From Gammaproteobacteria bacterium (lineage in GTDB: Bacteria > Pseudomonadota > Gammaproteobacteria > Arenicellales > JAOTYS01), in contig JAOTYS010000095.1 of NCBI GenBank assembly GCA_029861795.1, positions 1-12,234 on the forward strand: a DNA stretch of 12,234 nucleotides. Reading direction: 5' to 3'. Positions 1 through 5,941 of the stretch are shown here, one piece after another (position 1 is the first letter of the stretch; each line of letters begins with the position of its first letter). The position numbers and the translations under genes were made by a program. A model generated the notes under the pieces. It saw only the letters and a program-made list of their open reading frames with translations, had not been told where the DNA came from and did not search any database.

Positions 1-792
1 TTATCAGGCCATGTCGTGAGCTCGGGCGATAAGCGTTTGAAAGAGGGAGACGCTGTAGTGGTGTGCGGTGCGGGGCTTTCAGAAACCCACGACGGAGGTT
101 ACGCCGAGTACGCTCGACTGCCGGCAGAATTCATCGTCAAGCTGCCCCAGGGCTTGTCGGTATTTCAGGCGATGGCGATCGGCACCGCTGGTTTTACTGC
201 GGCGTTTGCGGTGCAGCGCATGGAGGAAAATCATCAGTCACCGCAGTTGGGCTCGATTGCGGTTACTGGGGCAACCGGTGGGGTTGGGAGCATTGCTATC
301 GATATTCTGAGCGCGCGCGGATATGACGTGGTCGCTTTGACTGGGAAGATTGAACAAGATGAATACTTGAGGAATTTGGGTGCAAGCCGGATCTTGTCTC
401 GACATGATTTGGACATGGGTAGTCGACCTCTAGAGAAGATCCAATGGGGTGGGGCGGTAGATAACGTCGGGGGTGATGTGCTGTCGTGGCTCACTCGAAC
501 GGTCGCGCCGGGTGGAAATATCGCATCGATCGGGCTCGTGGGCGGAGTTAAACTTGAGACCACGGTGATGCCTTTCATTCTTAGAGGAGTCTCCTTACTC
601 GGCATCAATTCCGTGTTGCTGTCTCCAGAGGTTCGCGATGCGGTGTGGCAGCGGCTTGCAGACGATCTGCGCCCGCGTCATCTTGAGCGTATTGCCACTC
701 GGGAGATACCTTTCGCTGAATTGCCAGAGGTATTCGATGCCTACATTGCCGGCGAGGTGGTAGGAAGAGCCGTCGTAAAGATCGAAGGATGA
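1..792 (+). CDS. acuI: Acrylyl-CoA reductase (NADPH), AcuI/YhdH type, 5'-partial
   Basis: Member of the zinc-independent medium-chain dehydrogenase/reductase family. AcuI (E. coli YhdH) reduces acryloyl-CoA to propionyl-CoA with NADPH in the cytoplasm. The frame is open from base 1, and the first residues (LSGHVVSSGDKRLKEGD) match the interior of the family after the conserved 'GIDLSG' stretch, so the gene runs off the left edge. About 60 N-terminal residues are missing; the GTG at 16 is an internal codon, not the start. Visible motifs are GGYAEYAR, the AMAIGTAGFTA stretch typical of AcuI/YhdH, and the glycine-rich nucleotide loop VTGATGGVGSIA. The C-terminus ends with AGEVVGRAVVKIEG, as in the family. 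The next gene is convergent, 19 bases away. Family placement is strong; the substrate in this organism is inferred. Confidence 0.9.
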   Translation, partial: LSGHVVSSGDKRLKEGDAVVVCGAGLSETHDGGYAEYARLPAEFIVKLPQGLSVFQAMAIGTAGFTAAFAVQRMEENHQSPQLGSIAVTGATGGVGSIAIDILSARGYDVVALTGKIEQDEYLRNLGASRILSRHDLDMGSRPLEKIQWGGAVDNVGGDVLSWLTRTVAPGGNIASIGLVGGVKLETTVMPFILRGVSLLGINSVLLSPEVRDAVWQRLADDLRPRHLERIATREIPFAELPEVFDAYIAGEVVGRAVVKIEG

Positions 793-811
793 GGGTCGCG
801 GCCGAATAGCT

Positions 812-1423
812 TTAGTCTTGATGCGAAACGTTCAGGATAAAACGCAAGCGTTGAATCAGCGTCACACAGCTAAGTATTAATAGTACGTAGATGGCGATTG
901 CGAGTTGGTCGAACAACATACCGAGACTGAGGATCAAGACTCGCTCTGGACGCACCACGCTACCGACAGTGCATTGAATCCCGACTGCTTCGGCTCGGGC
1001 ACGCACATAGCTAACCAGGAACCCTGTCAGGGCGGCACTAAATACCAGGACCATGTCCAGCAGTTGTCCACGCTGGGCAAACAGGTAGCCAATAGCTATA
1101 AAGACTACTCCCTCAGAGACTCGATCCAGCGTTGAATCGAGTACTGCTCCTGTTTGTGTGCTTTGACTTGTGGCGCGGGCTAGGGTCCCGTCGAGGAGGT
1201 CCAAAGAACTGCCAAGCAAGAATACCAATGCCGCCCAAATCAATCGGTCTTGTGTGATGAGCCATCCTGATCCGAGGCTGAGCGCTGCGCCCGCGAAGGA
1301 GACCTGATTAGGAGTGATTCCAAGTTGGTCTAGCGATATCGATATGGGAATTAGCCAACCCCGAAGTATCTCTCCAATCTGTTCTCTAAGTGCCTCCATA
1401 AGCAATCGTCGTGTCGCCCCCAC
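812..1423 (-). CDS. CDP-alcohol phosphatidyltransferase family membrane protein
   Basis: Integral inner-membrane enzyme of 203 residues that would transfer a phosphatidyl group from a CDP-activated lipid to an alcohol acceptor in phospholipid synthesis. The family signature D-G-x2-A-R-x8-G-x3-D-x3-D is complete: D78, G79, A82, R83, G92, D96 and D100, with D75 three residues earlier. Hydrophobic segments occur near residues 41-57, 62-77, 104-116, 121-140 and 162-190. The SYVRARAEAVG stretch after the fourth segment resembles PgsA-like and phosphatidylinositol-phosphate-synthase-like members. The acceptor alcohol cannot be told from sequence. The GTG at 1423 gives the longest form; an ATG at 1399 (MEALREQIG) is an alternative, and neither has a clear Shine-Dalgarno sequence. 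The gene is convergent with acuI and divergent from the hypothetical gene at 1812. Confidence 0.87.
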   Translation of the reverse strand: MGATRRLLMEALREQIGEILRGWLIPISISLDQLGITPNQVSFAGAALSLGSGWLITQDRLIWAALVFLLGSSLDLLDGTLARATSQSTQTGAVLDSTLDRVSEGVVFIAIGYLFAQRGQLLDMVLVFSAALTGFLVSYVRARAEAVGIQCTVGSVVRPERVLILSLGMLFDQLAIAIYVLLILSCVTLIQRLRFILNVSHQD

Positions 1424-1686
1424 CCTATAACGTGTTTGAGCACTCAGTAGCTGCGCCTAATTTTATCCTATCTGCGTTGGTCTCAAACATCTTACAGGTA
1501 GAGATGGTTATTTATACGTTCCAGGGCTGACATCGAAGCTTGAGTTATTCGCCTAGTACGTCGATCGGCACAGTATATTGTCACGTCACACGAGTTAATT
1601 TACCTTAGTTTGCAATTTGCCCCTGTAACGCTTCAGCATCAGTGGTGTATATATAGTTTTGAAGTGTCAGACGATTATCTCCTGTT

Positions 1687-1712
1687 ATCAGCCATCCCAT
1701 GGGAGTGCTGAT
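1687..1712. promoter_or_regulatory. 26-bp imperfect palindrome, possible operator
   Basis: The arms ATCAGC (1687-1692) and GCTGAT (1707-1712) flank the perfect inner palindrome TCCCATGGGA (1695-1704), with two-base mismatched steps between. It lies just upstream of the putative -35 box at 1715, a position suited to a dimeric regulator. There is no U-run, so a terminator is unlikely. Regulatory function is inferred from symmetry and position only. Confidence 0.4.
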
Positions 1713-1714
1713 TA

Positions 1715-1742
1715 TTCAGATTTGTCGATTTCCATCTATAAT
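1715..1742 (+). promoter_or_regulatory. Putative sigma-70 promoter of the hypothetical gene pair
   Basis: TTCAGA at 1715-1720, a 16-base spacer and a perfect TATAAT at 1737-1742. Transcription would start near 1749, giving a leader of about 60 bases before the ATG at 1812. The -10 box is strong; the -35 box matches 4 of 6 positions. Confidence 0.5.
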
Positions 1743-1811
1743 TTGATTAACGGAAATGTTTTGCTGCGACGTTGCTAGGGTTATAACGACAGAGAAGGGG
1801 GTTGCTGCACT

Positions 1812-2444
1812 ATGTTAAGCAATCATCATACCGGTAAGTTGATCGCCAGTGGCGATGTCAAAGGTTTCTTTAAAGACTCACTGTCTGAGGTGGTTTACGG
1901 TCGAAATATTGAGGCCAAAGACGACACTCTTGCGTACTTGGTCAATCTTCTTGTTGCATTTACACGCGTTGATGCAGGATTTCATCGGAATTTCGATGGC
2001 GCAACGCTTAAGCCTCTAGCACTGCTCTACGCTGAAGCGGTAGAGGCTGCGTCGGATGAGGAACGACGCCAGGCATTGAGGCAGCTGGGTGATCTATCGC
2101 TATTTGTGGCAGGTGTATTCGCAGATTGTCTCAATCGCAAACTGGTTGACGTGGATTATTTTATCGCAATGGGCGGTAATGCTTACAGCTACCTCTCGGA
2201 TACCATGCCAGACTCAGTTCGTGGTCGCACCTATAGCGAAATCTTCGAGGAACTGTCTTTAAAATTCTCTGAGTTTGTCGACGTGCTAAACGAATTTACC
2301 GACAAAACTAAACTAACCAGTAATGTCGATATTATGCGTCTTTATGAGCTTTGGCTCCGCACCGGCAGTAAGCACGCTGCGCGTAAGTTGCGGCGAGTAG
2401 GTATCCATGTCATGGAGGGCTCGATAAGCCGCCTTCATCACTAG
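1812..2444 (+). CDS. Hypothetical protein, 210 aa
   Basis: I do not recognise a named family. The product is a soluble, mostly helical protein with no signal peptide and no membrane span. The middle part (about residues 60-130) is the most structured-looking, with LYAEAVEAA, RQLGDLSLFVAGVFADCLNRKLVDVDYFIAMGG and AYSYLSD. The C-terminal 25 residues are basic (KHAARKLRRVG). The ATG at 1812 is preceded by a purine-rich GAAGGGGG ending about 10 bases upstream, a fair ribosome site. The gene is followed at once by another unassigned gene whose frame is already open before this stop codon, so the two are probably co-transcribed and translationally coupled. Clean reading frame and ribosome site make it a likely real gene; function unknown. 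Confidence 0.75.
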   Translation: MLSNHHTGKLIASGDVKGFFKDSLSEVVYGRNIEAKDDTLAYLVNLLVAFTRVDAGFHRNFDGATLKPLALLYAEAVEAASDEERRQALRQLGDLSLFVAGVFADCLNRKLVDVDYFIAMGGNAYSYLSDTMPDSVRGRTYSEIFEELSLKFSEFVDVLNEFTDKTKLTSNVDIMRLYELWLRTGSKHAARKLRRVGIHVMEGSISRLHH

Positions 2445-2532
2445 TTCCGTTACCTCTGGGGATACAGCTATTCAACTAAATACCATCCAGAGAAAGCTCG
2501 AAGAGATCTACGAGCTTGACGTCAATCATGAC

Positions 2533-3120
2533 GTGGACGATTTTCTGATCACTGACCGTGAGTTGGCTCGTCAACTCGACACTAGCGAGAATGTCCGTGA
2601 ATCTCGTGAGAAGTTGTTAATCCAGTCGCAGGGCGACGAAATCGGTGTTTCTCTGTTTGTGGATGAGGATGTGATCACAAGCCTGGATCCGACCGATCCA
2701 ACAATTGGATTGACCATCCAAAATATTGAAGAATTTTGTTTGGCATTGGAAGGCGTCAGTCACTTCTTGTATTTGGCATGGAACGCGCACCATCAGCGTA
2801 GCGTGACGCTTCTAGAGCTTGAACTTCAGGCGGAAGTTGACAAATACATAACGCTGGTCGACCTCTTGCAGCAAGAAGGCGATATGGAGGCGTTGCGCAG
2901 ATTAAGAAATTGGCTGTTTGAGAAAGTAAGTTTCGACCCGAATCTCAGCGAAGAGCAACTCACACGCTATCGGGATGCCAACCATTACGCAGGGAAGTAT
3001 TGTATGAACTTGGAAAGTCTATGTTTGAACGGTTGTGCGGATGAAGAATTGTTGCGACAACTAAGACGATTCTATCGGCTGACACAGGGGGAAAAGATCC
3101 ACCTAATTCGATCGTCTTAA
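2533..3120 (+). CDS. Hypothetical protein, 195 aa from GTG, probably longer at the N-terminus
   Basis: I do not recognise a named family. The protein is acidic, soluble and helix-rich, with no signal peptide or membrane span. Notable stretches are EGVSHFLYLAWNAHHQ and LLELELQAEVDKY in the middle, and KYCMNLESLCLNGC near the end with three cysteines. The GTG at 2533 is the only canonical in-frame start before this conserved-looking body, but it lacks a convincing ribosome site. The same frame is open back to 2428 and reads like protein (IQRKLEEIYELDV just upstream). A good Shine-Dalgarno, TGGGGA at 2457-2462, stands 7 bases before an in-frame ATT at 2470. The real start may therefore be the ATT at 2470 (216 aa). 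It follows the 210-aa hypothetical gene and probably shares its transcript. Confidence 0.72.
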   Translation: MDDFLITDRELARQLDTSENVRESREKLLIQSQGDEIGVSLFVDEDVITSLDPTDPTIGLTIQNIEEFCLALEGVSHFLYLAWNAHHQRSVTLLELELQAEVDKYITLVDLLQQEGDMEALRRLRNWLFEKVSFDPNLSEEQLTRYRDANHYAGKYCMNLESLCLNGCADEELLRQLRRFYRLTQGEKIHLIRSS

Positions 3121-3153
3121 AGATTATCGAGTTAGAATTAACCAGTTGGGTTA

Positions 3154-3178
3154 GCCCCCGACTTGCCGCGTCGGGGGC
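3154..3178. terminator. Strong hairpin between the hypothetical pair and tmRNA, likely bidirectional terminator
   Basis: A perfect 9-bp stem, GCCCCCGAC / GTCGGGGGC, with a 7-base loop. It lies 33 bases after the plus-strand stop at 3120 and 5 bases after the minus-strand tmRNA CCA end at 3184, so it can serve both converging units. Neither side has a clear U-run. An outer 7-bp inverted repeat, ACCAGTT (3141-3147) / AACTGGT (3181-3187), encloses it and includes the tmRNA ACCA end. Confidence 0.55.
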
Positions 3179-3200
3179 ATAACTGGTGGAGGCGGCGGGA

Positions 3201-3479
3201 CAGCAATTCCACTTCTTTCGAAATGGGCTGGACTATGCCTTCATCCCCGAAGCTTCCGAGGATGCGGAGCGTATTATCCGCGGTTGCGAATCCTAGTACC
3301 CGCTCATCCATCCTGGACCAGCAGGCCTATGAGTCTCTACAGGGCAGGCCTGAGGTTGGCCCTCTTCCTACCCCTCGGCGTTACCATGCCGTCCTCTGTT
3401 AACCTGCGAGAACGCCAGCAGGCTTCACCGATGTGAGCCCCGTGTTCACCCTGCTCTTGCGAGCAGGGGCGACCCTATG
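3201..3479 (-). ncRNA. Group I intron (IC3-like) in the tmRNA T-loop, 279 nt
   Basis: Self-splicing ribozyme candidate. P1: the exon CGAU and intron base C1 pair with GGUCG (intron 6-10) across an AUAG loop, with the U at the 5' splice site forming the required U-G pair. P2: CCCTGCTC-GCAA-GAGCAGGG (3449-3468), a perfect stem with a GNRA loop. P4: CGGU (3427-3430) with GCCG (3376-3379), flanked by GAAG and TAAC. P7: GACU in GTAGAGACT (3332-3340) with AGUC in AAGGCATAGTCC (3230-3241). P8: a 10-bp hairpin at 3242-3264. P9: CCATTTC-GAAA-GAAGTGG (3209-3226). The last base is G (3201). From memory, CGGYGAARCCU, ATGGYAACGCCGAG, TGTAGAGACT, GATGAAGGCATAGTCCAG and the GAAA-capped P9 closely match the Azoarcus tRNA-Ile intron, the model IC3 intron. 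There is no endonuclease gene. The T-loop site matches my recollection of rare reported tmRNA introns. Splicing activity is inferred. Confidence 0.9.
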
Positions 3480-3693
3480 ATCGAACCCGCGTCCGAGAAT
3501 CCTCCACGCACCGGTTCTACATGCTTAGTCTGTCTTTAGTTTTGACCGACCGTGTCTCGACAGACGGAGGCACTAGTCGGCGAGCCCGCTTAAGGTTTAG
3601 CGAATTGGTAACGGACGCACTTCTTCGCGATCCTGTGTGTGTCGACCCCTCGATTCCTACCCCACAGGCAAGCCAGGTGAGAGGCTAGCGGGA

Positions 3694-3726
3694 TTAAGCC
3701 GCTAGAGCGTAGTTGTCGTCGTTGGC
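3694..3726 (-). CDS. ssrA: tmRNA proteolysis-tag reading frame
   Basis: The resume codon is GCC, and the frame reads ANDDNYALAA followed by TAA. With the alanine carried by tmRNA itself, the full tag would be AANDDNYALAA, differing from the E. coli tag by D for E at one position. The C-terminal LAA is the ClpXP recognition end. This is an internal message within tmRNA and has no start codon of its own. Confidence 0.93.
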   Translation of the reverse strand, partial: ANDDNYALAA

Positions 3727-3841
3727 AACTAATAGTTTGCAGTTGGATTTACGAGGAACTCTGCACCTCGGCATGCTCCGATGGTTTCGCGATCCACGTC
3801 GAAACCATGTCGCCCCCTTTTACTACATCTCCAATGAATAC

Positions 3842-3869
3842 AGTATACCTCTAATACTATTCCAAACAA
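3842..3869 (-). promoter_or_regulatory. Putative tmRNA promoter
   Basis: On the minus strand, TTGTTT (3869-3864), a 16-base spacer and TATACT (3847-3842). Transcription would start about 7 bases further on, giving a 5' leader of roughly 18 bases before the mature end at 3817, to be removed by RNase P. The region is AT-rich, as expected for a strong stable-RNA promoter. Confidence 0.6.
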
Positions 3870-3949
3870 TAATTATATGGGTCTATTTCTTGGGAATTCA
3901 ATAGATACAAAGCGCCGCTGAGATGCGAAGCGTGTGGATTCCCCGGCGG

Positions 3950-4897
3950 TTAGGTGACATTGAGTTCTTGCCTAAACCAACTTGCAGTTTGGTCAAGGCC
4001 CGCTGAGAGCGGCGTAGGGGTGTCGATGCCGAGCTCTTGCTGGAGCTTCCCTGAATCGATGGACGAGCGTTTCTGTTCTCCGGGTTTGGCGGAGCCGTGC
4101 CTCGCCTTACGATTACTATCGACTGCTTTAGTCAGTGCCGAATAAAGTTCGACAACCGAGGTCTCAATACCGGTTCCAACGTTATAGATGCGAAATCCGG
4201 ACTGTCCAAGCGCTGCCATATTGGCCTTAACGACATCTTTTACGTGGACGTAGTCTCGAGTCTGTTTACCATCCCCATTTATCGTGCATTGTTTGCCGGA
4301 CAATAAGCAACTCAGGAAAATGGCGACGACCCCAGCTTCACCATGGGGGTTCTGTCTTTCACCATACACATTGGCGTAACGCAGGCAGGTCGCGTCGAGA
4401 CCATACTCACGATGGAAGTAGTAAAGGTATCGCTCAGAGGTGAGTTTGCTTACACCGTAGGGTGACAAGGGGCGAGTGGGGTGGTCCTCAGCGGCCGGAA
4501 AATACTCCTGGTCACCATAGATTGCCCCACCAGTAGACGCGAAGATTACTTGCTTCACATTGCAATCAACCGCAGCACTGAGGAGGTTTAGCGTTCCGAG
4601 AATGTTTACCTCGGCGTCAAATATCGGATCTTCAGTAGATCGCCGTACATCCATCTGGGCAGCCAAATGGTAGATAACGGTTGGCGCTTTCTCCTTGATG
4701 AGTTGTGACGCATCTTTCGAACGAATATCTATTTCATAGAACTCTGAACCATCGGGGATATTTTGTCGCCGCCCCGAGCTCAGATCGTCCATGATGACAG
4801 TGTGGTACCCCGCTGCAAGGGCAGCGTCTGCAAGGTGGGAACCGATAAATCCTGCACCGCCGGTAATCAACACAATTCGCTCGTGAGTATTTTCCAT
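3950..4897 (-). CDS. NAD-dependent sugar-nucleotide epimerase/dehydratase (GalE-like extended SDR)
   Basis: Cytoplasmic extended short-chain dehydrogenase, 315 residues, probably acting on a UDP- or dTDP-sugar for surface polysaccharide synthesis. The N-terminal Rossmann loop is TGGAGFIGSH at about residues 12-21, followed by MDDLSSG, where an acidic residue ends strand 2 and favours NAD. Catalytic elements are FASTGGAIYG and the YxxxK motif in SPYGVSK. The substrate-side motifs LRYANVYGERQNPHGEAGVVAIF and NGDGKQTRDYVHVKDV match UDP-glucose 4-epimerase relatives. The length is near the shorter GalE-like group (about 310). The ATG at 4897 (MENTHERIV) is chosen over an upstream TTG at 4915 because it has GAGACG six bases upstream and fits the family N-terminus. 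The gene sits between smpB and ssrA with no partner sugar genes in view. The exact substrate is unknown. Confidence 0.85.
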   Translation of the reverse strand: MENTHERIVLITGGAGFIGSHLADAALAAGYHTVIMDDLSSGRRQNIPDGSEFYEIDIRSKDASQLIKEKAPTVIYHLAAQMDVRRSTEDPIFDAEVNILGTLNLLSAAVDCNVKQVIFASTGGAIYGDQEYFPAAEDHPTRPLSPYGVSKLTSERYLYYFHREYGLDATCLRYANVYGERQNPHGEAGVVAIFLSCLLSGKQCTINGDGKQTRDYVHVKDVVKANMAALGQSGFRIYNVGTGIETSVVELYSALTKAVDSNRKARHGSAKPGEQKRSSIDSGKLQQELGIDTPTPLSAGLDQTASWFRQELNVT

Positions 4898-5124
4898 GTT
4901 TCGTCTCGTGATCAATCAAGCAACCCATATCCACAGAAATAAATTTGTTTAACGTATCGCATCATTTCATGATAGCTCAAATATAAGATCATGTCGTTGT
5001 GGCGGTGGATGAGGTTTTCATGCCCGTATACCGTAATGGACTTCTTTACAAGACCATCTGTCCTGATGGATAGCGCATCTACTGATTTTCTGTTTGCACC
5101 TCGAAAAGACTGGATGTGCAAGAC

Positions 5125-5595
5125 TCAGCGGTTTAATTTCATAAGTCGTTGCTGTTCACGGTCCCATTCACGCTGTTTTAGTGCCGCCCGTTTGTCATGC
5201 TGCTTCTTGCCTTTGGCCAAACCAATTCCTAGCTTGACTCGACCAGACTTCCAGTACAGCGACAGCGGGACTAGTGTATAACCACGGCGCTCCACCGCGC
5301 CGACCAGATGGTTGATTTCTTTTCTGTGCAGCAACAATCTACGGGTGCGGGTTGGGTCTGGGTTGACATGTGTGGAGGCAGACGCCAACGGCGAGATATG
5401 TGCACCGAATAAAAATAGTTCCCCACTGCGGGCGATCACATAGGCCTCTTTCAACTGTGCCCGCCCTGATCGAATGCTCTTCACCTCCCAGCCTTGTAGT
5501 TCTACCCCCGCCTCGAATTTTTCCTCGATGAAATAGTCGTGTCTCGCCCTCTTGTTCAGCACGATAGTATTTGGGCGATTCTTTGCTTTGTTCAT
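5125..5595 (-). CDS. smpB: SsrA-binding protein SmpB
   Basis: Small RNA-binding protein of 156 residues that binds the tRNA-like domain of tmRNA, delivers it to stalled ribosomes and is required for tagging. Family marks seen: [27 protein letters not shown] at the N-terminus, [11 protein letters not shown], the [19 protein letters not shown] stretch, and a basic C-terminal tail ([22 protein letters not shown]) that inserts into the empty mRNA channel. The length is close to that of E. coli SmpB (160). The ATG at 5595 (MNKAKNR) has no good Shine-Dalgarno. Its RNA partner is encoded about 1.3 kb downstream on the same strand, with the epimerase between. ratA is divergent on the other side. Confidence 0.97.
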   Translation of the reverse strand: MNKAKNRPNTIVLNKRARHDYFIEEKFEAGVELQGWEVKSIRSGRAQLKEAYVIARSGELFLFGAHISPLASASTHVNPDPTRTRRLLLHRKEINHLVGAVERRGYTLVPLSLYWKSGRVKLGIGLAKGKKQHDKRAALKQREWDREQQRLMKLNR

Positions 5596-5941
5596 ATTAG
5601 TGGCAATGGTGGTAGTGTTCCGAGATTAGATTCAAGCACAATAGGGTAATGGTTAAAACTCTGGCTATGGAGTTGGTCATAGTTCCGCGGACACGAGATT
5701 TGCCGGGAGCCCTGGACATAGAGAGTCTGCTTGACCACAGGTGTAGCATATAATGCGCTTCGTTGATGGTATTCGAGCGCGCATTTGGCACCGTTAGAGA
5801 AAAAGGAGCAGATTTGGTCGAGATCTTTTTTACTCTTGAGACAGTAAGGTTTGGTGTGTTTGACTGTCTCCATGGCGAAGCTTGCGATCCTCTCTAAGTT
5901 TCCATTTTGGCATACCTAATAGTTTGCTTGGGGATATTGTA
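5596..5941. other. Divergent intergenic region between smpB and ratA, 346 bases
   Basis: No firm gene here. A perfect plus-strand TATAAT lies at 5749-5754, but the nearest -35-like box, TTGACC (5731-5736), is only 12 bases away, so the promoter is doubtful. Further on, AAGGAG (5803-5808) precedes a TTG at 5814 that opens a 27-codon frame ending at 5897. This could be a leader peptide or chance. On the minus strand a 93-codon frame reaches smpB but has no family resemblance and was left out. Confidence 0.4.

Larger units (their letters stand above)
1424..1811. other. Divergent intergenic region, 388 bases
   Basis: No gene or structural RNA is recognised here. It separates the minus-strand CDP-alcohol phosphatidyltransferase from the plus-strand hypothetical gene. 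It holds a palindrome and a plus-strand promoter, listed separately. On the minus strand a weak promoter is possible: TTGAGA at 1481-1486, a 15-base spacer and TAAAAT at 1460-1465, about 35 bases before the GTG at 1423. The stretch 1500-1680 is AT-rich and shows nothing I can name. Confidence 0.6.
3184..3817 (-). ncRNA. ssrA: tmRNA (ssrA), interrupted by a group I intron
   Basis: Transfer-messenger RNA, which rescues stalled ribosomes with SmpB and tags the nascent chain for proteolysis. The 5' exon (3817 to 3480, 338 nt) opens with GGGGGCGA, then a D-loop-like segment with TTCGACG and the GCATGCCGAGG stretch typical of bacterial tmRNA. The tag frame for ANDDNYALAA lies at 3726-3694. The 5' exon ends in GGACGCGGGTTCGAT. 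The 3' exon (3200 to 3184, 17 nt) is TCCCGCCGCCTCCACCA. Joined, they give the T-arm GCGGG-UUCGAUU-CCCGC and a 7-bp acceptor stem, GGGGGCG with CGCCUCC, including the G3-U70 pair recognised by alanyl-tRNA synthetase; CCA is encoded. Mature length would be 355 nt (E. coli 363). The order is 5' end, tag, 3' end, so this is not a permuted two-piece tmRNA. smpB lies upstream on the same strand, separated by an epimerase gene. Confidence 0.95.

Noticed and set aside
234..608. 124-codon minus-strand frame inside acuI
   Set aside because: Shadow of a well-conserved gene on the plus strand.
3163..3402. 79-codon plus-strand frame
   Set aside because: Antisense to the tmRNA 3' exon and the group I intron; composition is arginine/serine-rich, as expected of a structured-RNA complement.
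3201..3479. Insertion sequence, MITE or prophage remnant within ssrA
   Set aside because: No terminal inverted repeats, no target duplication and no transposase or integrase fragment. The junctions fit splice sites exactly and the interior folds as a group I core.
3184..3817. Permuted two-piece tmRNA
   Set aside because: The acceptor 5' strand precedes the tag and the 3' strand follows it, so the order is standard; only the T-loop is interrupted.
3713..3904. 63-codon plus-strand frame
   Set aside because: Antisense to the tmRNA 5' end and its promoter; no family resemblance.
4912..5121. 69-codon minus-strand frame between smpB and the epimerase
   Set aside because: No ribosome site, no recognisable family, unusual residue mix; likely non-coding gap.
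5592..5873. 93-codon minus-strand frame overlapping the smpB start
   Set aside because: No similarity to known proteins, cysteine- and leucine-rich without structure; occupies the divergent promoter region of smpB and ratA.
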